A stretch of 64,000 nucleotides of DNA from Sphingomonas kyeonggiensis (GTDB taxonomy: Bacteria > Pseudomonadota > Alphaproteobacteria > Sphingomonadales > Sphingomonadaceae): the NCBI RefSeq assembly GCF_014204495.1, contig NZ_JACHLN010000002.1:372001-436000 (forward strand), written 5' to 3'. Shown piece by piece: positions 38,989-48,578 of the stretch. The translations under genes and the position numbers were made by a program. The notes below the pieces were generated by a model, which was not told the origin of the DNA, made no database searches, and was given only the letters and a program-made list of their open reading frames with translations. Each line of letters starts with the position of its first letter. Position 1 is the stretch's first letter.

Positions 38989-39086
38989 TTCCCCGGCGAA
39001 GGCCGGGGCCCAGTTGCCACGTCGTTCGAGAGGCCCCCGCGCCATCGATAGTGCGCCGAGACTGGGCCCCGGCCTTCGCCGGGGAA
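38989..39086. repeat. Inverted-repeat element (REP/BIME-like), perfect 26-base arms
   Basis: Arms 38989-39014 and 39061-39086 are perfect reverse complements (TTCCCCGGCGAAGGCC and following). It lies 7 bases behind the HxlR stop and upstream of the GNAT gene on the same strand. Confidence 0.88.
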
Positions 39087-39135
39087 CAGATTAGGTGTAC
39101 TTGCCAAACACGGCCTGTCGTCCGACAGGAGCGCC

Positions 39136-39645
39136 ATGCCCGAACCGACCATCCGCCCCGCCACGCGCGACGACCTGCCCGCGATCCACCCGATCATCGA
39201 ACGCGCCTATCGCGGCGAGACCGCGCGCGCCGGATGGACGCATGAGGCGGACCTCATCATCGACAGCCCGCGCACCGATATCGCGACGCTCGCCGCCATC
39301 GTCGACGACCCGGCCCAGCGCCTGCTGATCGCGGATAGCGGCGCTGGCCTGCTCGGCTGCGTCCAGGTGACCAGCAAGGGCGATGGCCTCGCCTATCTCG
39401 GCCTGCTCTGCGTCGATCCGACGCTCCAGTCGGCCGGGCTCGGCAAGCAACTCGTCACCGCCGCCGAGGATTGCGCGCGCGAGGCATTCGGCGCCAGCGT
39501 GATGGAGATGACGGTGATCGACAAGCGTGCCGAGCTGATCGCCTTCTACGAGCGCCGCGGCTATCGCAATTCGGGCGAGAAGCGCGATTTCCCGGTGCCG
39601 CTCGATCCGCCCCTGTTCATGGTCGTGCTGGTCAAGGATCTCTGA
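39136..39645 (+). CDS. GNAT-family N-acetyltransferase
   Basis: 169 residues. The acetyl-CoA loop is LQSAGLGKQLVTAAE (QxxGxG/A type) after strand LAYLGLLCVDP, and the closing motif is VIDKRAELIAFYERRGYRNSGE. The substrate is unknown. Its stop overlaps the trpF start (TGATG), which places it in the trp operon. Confidence 0.9.
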   Translation: MPEPTIRPATRDDLPAIHPIIERAYRGETARAGWTHEADLIIDSPRTDIATLAAIVDDPAQRLLIADSGAGLLGCVQVTSKGDGLAYLGLLCVDPTLQSAGLGKQLVTAAEDCAREAFGASVMEMTVIDKRAELIAFYERRGYRNSGEKRDFPVPLDPPLFMVVLVKDL

Positions 39646-40283
39646 TGCCGGTCACCGCCAAGATCTGTGGCCTGTCCACGCCCGATACGCTCGATGCGGC
39701 GGTGCAGGGCGGCGCGAGCCATGTCGGCTTCGTCTTCTTCCCGCCTTCCCCGCGCAATGTCGGGATCGAGCAGGCGCGGGCGCTGGCGGCCCGGGTGCCG
39801 GATCACGTCACGAAGGTGGGCGTGTTCGTCGATCCCGACGATGCGCTGATCGACGCCGTGACGGCAGCGACCGGCATCCGCACGCTGCAGCTCCACAAGA
39901 CCGCGTTCGAGCGCGTCGCCGAGCTGGACGGTCGCGGCCACCATGTCTGGCCGGCGATTTCGGTGAAGCGCGCATCCGACCTGGACGAATCCGCGCGCTT
40001 CGCGGCCATCCCGGTCGACCGCATCGTGTACGATGCCAAGACGCCCGACGATGCGCTGCTGCCGGGCGGCATGGGGCTGCGCTTCGACTGGACGATGCTG
40101 AGCGGCTATCGCCATCCCGGCCCGTGGATGCTGGCCGGTGGGCTCGATCCGCAGAACGTGATCCCGGCCATCCAGATGACCGGCGCCAGACTGGTCGATG
40201 TCTCCTCGGGCGTGGAAAGCGCGCCGGGCGTCAAGGATGTTGCCAAGATCGCTGCATTCCTTAAAGCGGTCGCGCAATGTTGA
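39645..40283 (+). CDS. trpF: Phosphoribosylanthranilate isomerase
   Basis: Third step of tryptophan synthesis, 212 residues. TIM barrel with catalytic C8 in AKICGLSTPD and the Asp in RLVDVSSGVE. HVGFVFFPPSPRNVG is the family signature. An in-frame upstream extension lies inside the GNAT gene and is discarded. Confidence 0.96.
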   Translation: MPVTAKICGLSTPDTLDAAVQGGASHVGFVFFPPSPRNVGIEQARALAARVPDHVTKVGVFVDPDDALIDAVTAATGIRTLQLHKTAFERVAELDGRGHHVWPAISVKRASDLDESARFAAIPVDRIVYDAKTPDDALLPGGMGLRFDWTMLSGYRHPGPWMLAGGLDPQNVIPAIQMTGARLVDVSSGVESAPGVKDVAKIAAFLKAVAQC

Positions 40284-40373
40284 GGCCGTTTGTCCCTGTC
40301 CGCATCGAGTTTCGATGGCGTTGATCGCTCGCTCCCACGCCAGCGCCCGCCATCCGAAATCATGAGAGACGCA

Positions 40374-41593
<1,220 letters not shown>

Positions 41594-41597
<4 letters not shown>

Positions 41598-41785
41598 GCC
41601 GTCGCGTCGCTCGGATCGCCTTCATCATAACCCTTGTCGCCATGGGCATTGTACTTGGCATCGTGATCGGCTTGCCGCTCCTCGGTTGGGGAGGCGGCAT
41701 GGGCGCCGTGCTTGGCACAGCGGCCCTGCTGACGGCAGGAACGATGTTTGATCGTCTTTTCCCCTGCGCCGGAGCCGCCAAATGA
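41594..41785 (+). CDS. Small membrane protein between trpB and trpA (63 residues)
   Basis: GTG start overlapping the trpB stop (GTGA), stop overlapping the trpA start (ATGA). The protein has a basic N-terminus (MSRRVAR), then two hydrophobic stretches (about 8-30 and 33-52) rich in Gly, and a short tail with one Cys. The tight coupling on both sides argues that it is translated. No known trp function; family not recognised. Confidence 0.7.
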
Positions 41786-42570
41786 GCCGCCTCGCCAACG
41801 CCTTCCCGGCTGACCGCGCCGCGTTGGTCACCTTCATCACCGCGGGTGACGGCGACACCGCCGCCAATCTCGACGCGCTGGTCGCGAGCGGTGCGGACGT
41901 GATCGAGCTGGGCATGCCCTTCACCGATCCGATGGCCGATGGTCCGGCGATCCAGGCGGCGAACCTGCGCGCGCTCGGTGCCGGCACGCGCACCGCCGAT
42001 GTGCTCGCCATCGCCAGCGGGTTCCGCGCGCGTCACCCGAACGTGCCGCTGGTGCTGATGGGCTATGCCAACACGATGACCCGGCCCACGCCCGAAGCCT
42101 TTGCCGCCAAGGCGGCCGAGGCCGGTGCGGACGGCGTCATCATCGTCGATATCCCGCCCGAGGAAGCACCCGAAGTCGCGCCCTTCACGGCGAACGGCAT
42201 CGACGTGATCCGCCTTGCTACCCCCACCACCAATGCCGGGCGCCTGCCGGCGGTGCTCGAGGGTGCGTCGGGCTTTCTCTATTATGTCTCGGTCGCCGGG
42301 ATCACCGGGCTGCAACAGGCTGCCCAGGGATCGATCGAGGATGCCGTGGCGCGCCTCAAGGCCGCTACCGATATCCCCGTCGCGGTCGGTTTCGGCGTCC
42401 GCACGCCGGAACAGGCCGAGGCGATCGCACGCGTGGCCGACGGTGTCGTCGTCGGCTCCGCAATCGTTGAACTTGTCGGAAAACACGGGAAGGATGCGCC
42501 GGAAGCTATCCGCGCCTATATCCACTCCCTCAAGACGGCCGTGGAGGCCGCAAGGAAAGAAGTCGCATGA
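41782..42570 (+). CDS. trpA: Tryptophan synthase alpha chain
   Basis: 262 residues. Catalytic E42 in [11 protein letters not shown] and D53 in PMADGPAIQ; the barrel phosphate site is [10 protein letters not shown] and [10 protein letters not shown]. It releases indole for TrpB. It overlaps accD by 4 bases. Confidence 0.98.
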   Translation: MSRLANAFPADRAALVTFITAGDGDTAANLDALVASGADVIELGMPFTDPMADGPAIQAANLRALGAGTRTADVLAIASGFRARHPNVPLVLMGYANTMTRPTPEAFAAKAAEAGADGVIIVDIPPEEAPEVAPFTANGIDVIRLATPTTNAGRLPAVLEGASGFLYYVSVAGITGLQQAAQGSIEDAVARLKAATDIPVAVGFGVRTPEQAEAIARVADGVVVGSAIVELVGKHGKDAPEAIRAYIHSLKTAVEAARKEVA

Positions 42571-43421
42571 GCTGGATCGATCGCGTCCGCAACGTCCTGG
42601 CCTTCACGCCCAAGAAGGACACCCCCGACAATCTCTGGCACAAGTGCAAGGGTTGCGGGCAGATGACCTTCATGAAGGAGCTGGAAGCCAACCAGCATGT
42701 TTGCCCGCATTGCGATCATCACGATCGCATCGGCCCGGCCGAGCGCTTCGCCTATCTGTTCGACGAGGGCAGCTACACCGTGCTCGCCACGCCGAAGGTA
42801 GCCGAGGACCCGCTCAAGTTCCGCGACCAGAAGCCCTACCCTGCGCGCCTCAAGGCCGCGCGGACCAGCACCGGCGAGCAGGACGCGTTCATCAACGCTT
42901 CGGGCAAGATCCTTGGCCGCAAGGCCGTGATCGGCGTGCAGGACTTCGCCTTCATGGGCGGCTCGATGGGCCAGGCCGTGGGCGAGGCGTTCATCCAGGG
43001 CGTCGAGGCGGCGATCGCGGCTCGCGCGCCGTTCATCGCCTTCACCGCCTCGGGCGGCGCGCGCATGCAGGAGGGCATCCTGTCGCTGATGCAGATGCCG
43101 CGCACCACCGTGGCGATCGAGATGCTCCACGATGCCGGCCTGCCCTATATTGTCGTTCTGACCGATCCGACTTCGGGCGGCGTGATGGCCGCCTATGCGA
43201 TGCTGGGCGACGTCCAGATCGCCGAGCCGCGCGCCACCCTGGCCTTTACCGGCCGCCGCGTGATCGAGAACACGATCCGCGAGAAGCTGCCCGACGATTT
43301 CCAGACCTCGGAATATTATCGCGAGCACGGCCTGATCGACATGGTCACCCACCGCAAGGACCTGCGCGAGACGCTTGGCCAGCTGATCGGGCTGCTCTGC
43401 GAGGGCAAGAAGGCAGCGTGA
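42567..43421 (+). CDS. accD: Acetyl-CoA carboxylase carboxyltransferase beta subunit
   Basis: 284 residues. An N-terminal zinc ribbon with C27, C30, C46 and C49, then the crotonase-type core with [11 protein letters not shown] and [17 protein letters not shown]. Works with AccA to make malonyl-CoA. Coupled to trpA (ATGA), as in other proteobacteria with trpFBA-accD-folC order. Confidence 0.97.
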   Translation: MSWIDRVRNVLAFTPKKDTPDNLWHKCKGCGQMTFMKELEANQHVCPHCDHHDRIGPAERFAYLFDEGSYTVLATPKVAEDPLKFRDQKPYPARLKAARTSTGEQDAFINASGKILGRKAVIGVQDFAFMGGSMGQAVGEAFIQGVEAAIAARAPFIAFTASGGARMQEGILSLMQMPRTTVAIEMLHDAGLPYIVVLTDPTSGGVMAAYAMLGDVQIAEPRATLAFTGRRVIENTIREKLPDDFQTSEYYREHGLIDMVTHRKDLRETLGQLIGLLCEGKKAA

Positions 43422-43431
43422 TCCTAATTAA

Positions 43432-43580
43432 CCCCTCCCTTTCAAGGGAGGGGCGAGGGGTGGGTTTGCGAGGGGCGAGGCTCGATGCCTCGACCATCGC
43501 TTTTCGGGATGGCGGCAATGAGTCTTTTGAGCGCGCAGACGCGCGCACCCACCCCCGTCCCCTCCCTTGAAAGGGAGGGG
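43432..43580. repeat. MITE-like palindromic element between accD and folC
   Basis: About 150 bases. Each end carries CCCCTCCCTT-CAAGGGAGGGG, itself a palindrome, and the outer about 32 bases of both ends are inverted copies, including GGGGTGGG/CCCACCCC. The centre has two more short dyads (GAGGC/GCCTC, GCGCG/CGCGC). No open reading frame. Found between two coupled housekeeping genes, so it is readthrough-tolerant or processed. Confidence 0.8.
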
Positions 43581-43586
43581 CTTTAA

Positions 43587-44894
43587 GTGGCCGACCACGC
43601 CGTCTCCTCCGATCCGCACGTCCAGCGCCAGCTCGACCGGCTGACCGCGCTCTCGCCGGGTGCCGATATTCTCGGGCTCGACCGGATCACCCGGCTGCTC
43701 GAGCGCGTCGGCAGCCCGCAGCTTGCACTGCCGCCGGTGCTCCACGTCGCCGGCACCAACGGCAAGGGCTCGACCTGTGCCTTCCTGCGCGGTGCGATCG
43801 AGGCTTCGGGCATGCGCGCGCATGTCTATTCGAGCCCGCATCTCGTCCGCTTCAACGAGCGTATCCGCCTGTCGGGCGAGCTGATCGCCGATGCGATCCT
43901 GGCGCCGTTGCTGGAGGAAGTGCTCGACGCGGGCGGCGATATCGGCGCGAGCTTCTTCGAAGTGACCACCGCCGCCGCCTTCCTCGCCTTTGCCCGGGTG
44001 CCGGCGGATGCGCTGATCCTCGAAGTTGGCCTGGGCGGGCGGCTCGATGCGACCAATGTGATCGATCAGCCGGCAGTGACCGGCATCGCCCAGCTCGGCA
44101 TCGACCACCAGTTCTTCCTCGGCGACACGCTGGAGAAGATCGCGGCGGAGAAGGCCGGTATCGCCAAGCCCGGCGTGCCGCTGGTGACGATGCGCTATGC
44201 CCCGCATATCGCCGAGATCGTCGCCGCTGCCGGCGCGCCGGTGTTCGCGCAAGGGACCGCCTGGGACTTCGAGACGCGCGATGACCGGCTCGTCTACCGC
44301 GATACCCGCGGGGAGGTGGAAACACCCCTTCCCGCCATGGCCGGGCCGCACCAGCCCGCCAACCTCTCGCTCGCCATCGCGATGTTGCGCCACCAGCAGG
44401 CGTTGGACGTACCGGACGCCGCCTTCGCCGCCACGGCGAGCGGCACACGCTGGCCCGCGCGCATGCAGAAGCTCGGCGACGGCCCCCTCCTCCACCTCTT
44501 GCCCCCGGGCAGCGAGCTGTGGCTCGACGGCGGGCACAATGAAGCCGCCGCCGCCGCGGTGAGTGCCACGCTCGCCCAGGTCGCGCAGGGCCGCCCGGTG
44601 CAGCTCGTGCTCGGCATGCTCGCCAACAAGGATGCGCAGGGCCTGCTCGCGCCCTTCGCGAAGCTGGCTTCCGGGCTGCACGCGGTACCGGTGCCCGGCC
44701 ATGAGCACCACGCCCCCGCCCGGCTCGCCGAAGTCGCGCAGGCGCTCGGCATCCCCCATGCCTCGGTCGCGCCCGACGTGCCCCGCGCGCTCACCGCGAT
44801 CGCCCGCGAGGGTGGTGCACCGCTCGTGCTGGTGCTCGGCTCGCTCTACCTCGCCGGCACCGTGCTCGCGGCGAACGAGGAGCTGCCCAGCTGA
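43587..44894 (+). CDS. folC: Bifunctional folylpolyglutamate / dihydrofolate synthase
   Basis: 435 residues. Mur-ligase fold with the P-loop VAGTNGKGSTCAFLRGA, SSPHLVRFNERIR, and EVGLGGRLDATNVI. It adds glutamate to folates. The C-terminal domain begins near residue 280 (WPARMQKL). The start lies right behind the MITE-like element. Confidence 0.96.
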   Translation: MADHAVSSDPHVQRQLDRLTALSPGADILGLDRITRLLERVGSPQLALPPVLHVAGTNGKGSTCAFLRGAIEASGMRAHVYSSPHLVRFNERIRLSGELIADAILAPLLEEVLDAGGDIGASFFEVTTAAAFLAFARVPADALILEVGLGGRLDATNVIDQPAVTGIAQLGIDHQFFLGDTLEKIAAEKAGIAKPGVPLVTMRYAPHIAEIVAAAGAPVFAQGTAWDFETRDDRLVYRDTRGEVETPLPAMAGPHQPANLSLAIAMLRHQQALDVPDAAFAATASGTRWPARMQKLGDGPLLHLLPPGSELWLDGGHNEAAAAAVSATLAQVAQGRPVQLVLGMLANKDAQGLLAPFAKLASGLHAVPVPGHEHHAPARLAEVAQALGIPHASVAPDVPRALTAIAREGGAPLVLVLGSLYLAGTVLAANEELPS

Positions 44895-44901
44895 TCCTGC
44901 T

Positions 44902-44921
44902 CCCGGTTTTCGCCGGGGAAC
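44902..44921 (+). terminator. Hairpin behind folC (solitary repeat arm)
   Basis: CCCGG-TTTTCG-CCGGG, a degenerate single arm of the TTCCCCGG repeat family, 8 bases past the folC stop. Could act as a terminator; no U-tract. Confidence 0.35.
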
Positions 44922-44957
44922 GGTTCAGCAAACACGACCAGTCGCATCCCGCATTCT

Positions 44958-44984
44958 TTGCTAATGCGATTGACTATCAATAGC
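44958..44984 (+). promoter_or_regulatory. Possible Fur-type iron box upstream of the DUF6628-like gene
   Basis: AT-rich island in GC-rich DNA, reading TTGCTAATGCG then ATTGA-CTA-TCAAT (perfect dyad 44969-44981). It lies about 43 bases before the next ATG. The look is that of Fur-controlled promoters in proteobacteria, but the match to the classical 19-base box is partial. Confidence 0.4.
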
Positions 44985-45023
44985 GGATGCGCAAGATTTC
45001 CGGTCATAGTGATCGGAGTCCCC

Positions 45024-45455
45024 ATGACCGTCAGCGCAACCCTCACCGCCCTGCCCGAACTCCAGCCCGAGGATCCCGGCGCGCGGCTGCTGCTGTTCGG
45101 CGTCCGCCAGATGGGCGCGCACGGCATCCATGACGCCTGCACCGCGCATGCCTTCGTCACCGCCTTCGGCAAGAGCTTCCAGCGCCCGCTGGTGCTGCTG
45201 CGCGCGCTGATGCAGGAGATGTCGGCGCTCTCCGCCGGGCCGATCCAGATCGCGCCCTGGTGCTGCGCCCGGATGACCGGCGCGGAAGCCGCGCTGCTCC
45301 AGGTGCTCGGCCGCGTCCGCACCCAGCCCCAGCTCTCCGCGGTGCTGCTCGCCGACATGCTCGGCGTGCGCGACGCCACCGGCGTGCTGATCACCGCCCA
45401 TGCACTCGCCAACAGCTTCGCCGACATGGGGCTGGCGCTCGACGCCGAGGACTAG
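45024..45455 (+). CDS. DUF6628-like protein
   Basis: 143 residues from the ATG at 45024. Soluble, Ala/Leu-rich, mostly helical, with three cysteines (about 40, 83 and 84, in WCCARMTGAEA). I recall similar proteins in sphingomonads under DUF6628, with no known function. The possible iron box in front suggests a role linked to iron status; that is inference. Confidence 0.7.
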   Translation: MTVSATLTALPELQPEDPGARLLLFGVRQMGAHGIHDACTAHAFVTAFGKSFQRPLVLLRALMQEMSALSAGPIQIAPWCCARMTGAEAALLQVLGRVRTQPQLSAVLLADMLGVRDATGVLITAHALANSFADMGLALDAED

Positions 45456-45514
45456 CTTGTACCGATTTCAAAAGGCCGTGCTGGCCTGGCTGTTCGCCGG
45501 CAAGTCGCGCCGGG

Positions 45515-46000
45515 CTAGAACACGTCCGGCGGCAGCTGGATCGCCTCCAGCTTCCACGCCATCCCCCGCATCCGGAACTGCAGTGCCGCCCCGTCGCTCC
45601 GGGTCAGCTCGAAGCGATTGAGCGAGATCCGGTGGTAGCGCATCTCGTTCGCCTTGAGCTTGATCGTCCCCGGGCGCTCGGTCTCGGCCAGCGGCGCGGC
45701 GGCGAAGATGAAGCGCATCCCCTCGGGCGAGACCGCGGCATCGACCACCGTATCGCCGATCCCCGAGCGCACCAGCGCGCCCAGCACGCCGCCGCCCTCG
45801 CCCGGCAGATGCGCGGCGATCTGGTTCTTCACGCTGCCGCGCACCGCGTCGAAATCGACATGGCTGGCCAGCGCATCGATATCCCGCGCCTCGGCCGCCC
45901 GCTTCATCTGCCACAGCGTGTAATAGGGCGAACCCCATAGCCAGCCGCCCGCGCCGAGCACGGCCACCACCAGCAGGACGAGGATCCAGCGCTTCCTCAC
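45515..46000 (-). CDS. DUF2939-like membrane-anchored protein
   Basis: 161 residues, GTG start overlapping the TPR gene stop (GTGA). One N-terminal transmembrane helix (5-25), then YTLWQMKRAAEARDIDALASHVDFDAVRGSVK, the DUF2939 pattern, and a beta-rich periplasmic end. Function unknown. Operon with the TPR protein and the AmpG-like permease. Confidence 0.75.
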   Translation of the reverse strand: MRKRWILVLLVVAVLGAGGWLWGSPYYTLWQMKRAAEARDIDALASHVDFDAVRGSVKNQIAAHLPGEGGGVLGALVRSGIGDTVVDAAVSPEGMRFIFAAAPLAETERPGTIKLKANEMRYHRISLNRFELTRSDGAALQFRMRGMAWKLEAIQLPPDVF

Positions 46001-46758
46001 GCGGTCACGCCTCGCGAGCGCAGCCCGGCCAGCGTCTCGGTCGCCCAGCGATACATGTCCGCTTCCGCCGCGCGTTGCTGGCGATCCATCCGCTTCATCC
46101 GTTTCTCGACCTCTTCAAGCACCACCAGCGCCTTGCGATCCCAGCCCTGGTCGATCAGCAGCGCGGCATAGCGGCAGCGCGCTTCCTCGCCCGGCATGCG
46201 GGTGACGATATCGGCATAGACGTCCAGCGCCTCGTCCTTGCGGTCCAGGTGCTCGAGGATCTTGGCGCGCAGCAGCGCCTGGCGATCGCGTTCGCTCTGG
46301 CCCATCGGCGCGGGCACCTCGTCGAGCAGCGCCAATGCCTCCGCGCCCTTGCCGACCTCGTACAGCGTGTTGGCAAGCTTGCCCTGCGTCCGCACGTCGG
46401 GATCGCCCACCGTCATCCGCAGGGACTCGCGATAGAGCGGCTCGGCCTCGTCATGCCGGCCCAGCGCGGCCAGCGCATCGGCGACGCGCAGCCGGTTGCC
46501 GGCGGTGTCGGCGAGGTCGAGCGCGCTCCGGGCGGCGCGCAGCTCGCGCTCGGGATCGAGCGCGGCCACCGCCTTGGCCCGCGCGGTGCGGACATGCCGG
46601 TTCTGCCCCAGGCCGGGGAGGATCTCGACGAAGAAATAGGCGATGGCGCTGACCACGGGCAGGAAGATCAACGCGGTAACCCATAGCGGGTTTCCGCCCC
46701 GCCGCATCAGGTGGACGATGCACGCCACCTGCAGCGCGATTACGAGGAGATAGGGCAT
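45997..46758 (-). CDS. Membrane protein with tetratricopeptide-like repeats
   Basis: 253 residues from the ATG at 46758, whose A overlaps the AmpG-like gene stop. Two transmembrane helices (2-18 and 26-50) precede a cytoplasmic helical-repeat region (about 75-245) with TPR-like units (AALGRHDEAEPLYRESLRM, KLANTLYEVGKGAEALALLDE, DKALDVYADIV-like). Resembles small scaffold proteins near cell-wall genes. No enzyme motif. Confidence 0.78.
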   Translation of the reverse strand: MPYLLVIALQVACIVHLMRRGGNPLWVTALIFLPVVSAIAYFFVEILPGLGQNRHVRTARAKAVAALDPERELRAARSALDLADTAGNRLRVADALAALGRHDEAEPLYRESLRMTVGDPDVRTQGKLANTLYEVGKGAEALALLDEVPAPMGQSERDRQALLRAKILEHLDRKDEALDVYADIVTRMPGEEARCRYAALLIDQGWDRKALVVLEEVEKRMKRMDRQQRAAEADMYRWATETLAGLRSRGVTA

Positions 46759-48506
46759 CAGGAGGCCTTCGCTTCCCCGCCTTCGCCTTCGGTGCCTGCC
46801 GTGCCGATCGAGCGGTCGACAAGGCCCGTGCGCATCATCCACCAGTAGATGAACACGCCCGGCAGCGCGATCAGCGTGGTCAGCAGGTAGAAGTTCACAT
46901 AGCCCATCGCCTCGATCAGGCTGCCCGCCGTCGTGCCGGTCAGGAAGCGGCCGAGGATGCTCGCGCCCGCCGAGATCAGCGCATATTGCGCGGCGGTGAA
47001 ACGCAGGTCGGTAAGCGCCGAGAAATAGGCGATGACGACCACGCCACCAAAGCCGCTGGCGATGTTCTCGAAGCCGATCGCGCCGGCCATGCCCAGGTTG
47101 GAATGGCCCGCCGCCGCGAGCGCCGCGAAGCTCAGGTTCGAGATCGCCATCAGCACCAGGCTGAGCAGCACCGAACGCTTCATCCCCATCCGCGCATAGA
47201 GCATGCCGCCGATGAACACGCCGATCATATAGGCGAAGAAGCCCAGCGCCACGTCGTAGAAGGCGATCTCGTCATTGGTGAAGCCGAGATCGTCGAACAG
47301 CAGGCGGAAGGTCAGGTTCGCCAGCGTGTCGCCGATCTTGTGGACCAGGATGAAGATCAGCACGATCCACGCGCCCTGGCGCTGGAAGAACTCGACGAAC
47401 GGTCCCCAGATCGACTTGAGCACGGTCGCCAGGCCCTTGCGTTCGGCGGGCGGGCGGTGGCGCTCGGGTTCGCCGAGGATCAGGCCGGCGATGATCGCGG
47501 GCAATGCGAACAGCGCGCAGACCAGATAGGCCGCTTCCCAGCCGAACCGCGCCGCGACGACCAGCGCGACCGCGCCGGCACCGGCGGAGCCGATCCGCCA
47601 GCCATATTGCGACATGCCCGAGCCATAGCCGAGCTGGCGCGGCTCGAGGATCTCGATCCGGTAGCCGTCGATGACGATGTCATAGGTCGCGCCGGCCAGG
47701 CCGACGAGCACCGCGGCGGTCACCATCGGCCAGATATTGTTCGGATCGGCCTGGGTGAACGCCATGTTGGCGACGGCGGCGACCACCAGGATGCCGGCGA
47801 CGATCAGCCAGGACACGCGCTGCCCCAGCCGGCCGAGGATCGGCAGCTTCACGCCGTCGATGATCCAGGCCCAGAGGAACTTCAGGTTGTAGACCAGGAT
47901 GGCGAGCGCGAACGCCGTGATCGTCGCCTTGTCGATCCCGTCCTGCTTCAGCCGGCTGGTCAGCGTCGCGCCGATCATCGCGAAGGGGAAGCCCGAGCTC
48001 AGCCCCAGCGCGAAGGAGGCGAGCGGTGCATTCTCGAAATAGGGGCGCACGCCCTCGGGCAGGTCGGCGCGCCAGTCCTCGGGGGCTGCCTTGCGCCCGG
48101 CGAAGAAGGCCGCGAGCAGGGCGACAAGGGCCAGCCAATAGCCGATCGCGGGCTGGATCGCGCTCGTCGCCAGCGCCTTGGGCGGGGAGAAGGCGGCGAA
48201 CAGCACCGCCAGGATCACCAGCAGGCCACCCACCGCGGCGCCGCCGACCATCAGGCTCGCGCCGCCACGCTGGCGCCATACGAAGCTCAGCACCAGGCTG
48301 GCGACCACGACCAGCATGCCGAGCACGAAGGTCATCGACGGCTTGAACGCATCCACGCCGAGCAGGAAGTCATAGCCATGCACCGCCAGCGGCGCCGAAC
48401 CCGGCGTCGCCACGGTCAGCCAGGGCAAGGCGAGCAGCGCCAAGGCCACCGCCAATGCCAGCTGCGCCGCCGGATAAGTCCATTGCGGCCGCTTCACCTG
48501 CTCCAT
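46758..48506 (-). CDS. AmpG-like muropeptide permease (MFS)
   Basis: 582 residues, about 12-14 membrane segments. The motif YDIVIDGYRIEILEPRQLGYGSGMSQYGWRIG matches the AmpG/PAT acetyl-CoA transporter group. Imports GlcNAc-anhydroMurNAc peptides for recycling. First gene of a three-gene minus-strand unit with the TPR and DUF2939-like genes. The extra hydrophobic segments near residues 75-130 make it somewhat longer than E. coli AmpG. Confidence 0.85.
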   Translation of the reverse strand: MEQVKRPQWTYPAAQLALAVALALLALPWLTVATPGSAPLAVHGYDFLLGVDAFKPSMTFVLGMLVVVASLVLSFVWRQRGGASLMVGGAAVGGLLVILAVLFAAFSPPKALATSAIQPAIGYWLALVALLAAFFAGRKAAPEDWRADLPEGVRPYFENAPLASFALGLSSGFPFAMIGATLTSRLKQDGIDKATITAFALAILVYNLKFLWAWIIDGVKLPILGRLGQRVSWLIVAGILVVAAVANMAFTQADPNNIWPMVTAAVLVGLAGATYDIVIDGYRIEILEPRQLGYGSGMSQYGWRIGSAGAGAVALVVAARFGWEAAYLVCALFALPAIIAGLILGEPERHRPPAERKGLATVLKSIWGPFVEFFQRQGAWIVLIFILVHKIGDTLANLTFRLLFDDLGFTNDEIAFYDVALGFFAYMIGVFIGGMLYARMGMKRSVLLSLVLMAISNLSFAALAAAGHSNLGMAGAIGFENIASGFGGVVVIAYFSALTDLRFTAAQYALISAGASILGRFLTGTTAGSLIEAMGYVNFYLLTTLIALPGVFIYWWMMRTGLVDRSIGTAGTEGEGGEAKAS

Positions 48507-48578
48507 TCCTTCTTGCCCCCACGTACTTCCGGCGCGAAACTAGCCAAAAATACCAGGAAGGCCATAGGGAGGAATGCC

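Noticed and set aside
43432-43580. CRISPR-like or riboswitch structure between accD and folC
   Set aside because: Only two inverted end copies and no regularly spaced direct repeats; better explained as a MITE-like palindrome.
45458-45540. Short peptide (TTG start, YRFQKAVLAWLFAGKSRR) behind the DUF6628-like gene
   Set aside because: Looks amphipathic, but the frame runs on into the opposite DUF2939-like gene with no sensible end and has no ribosome site.
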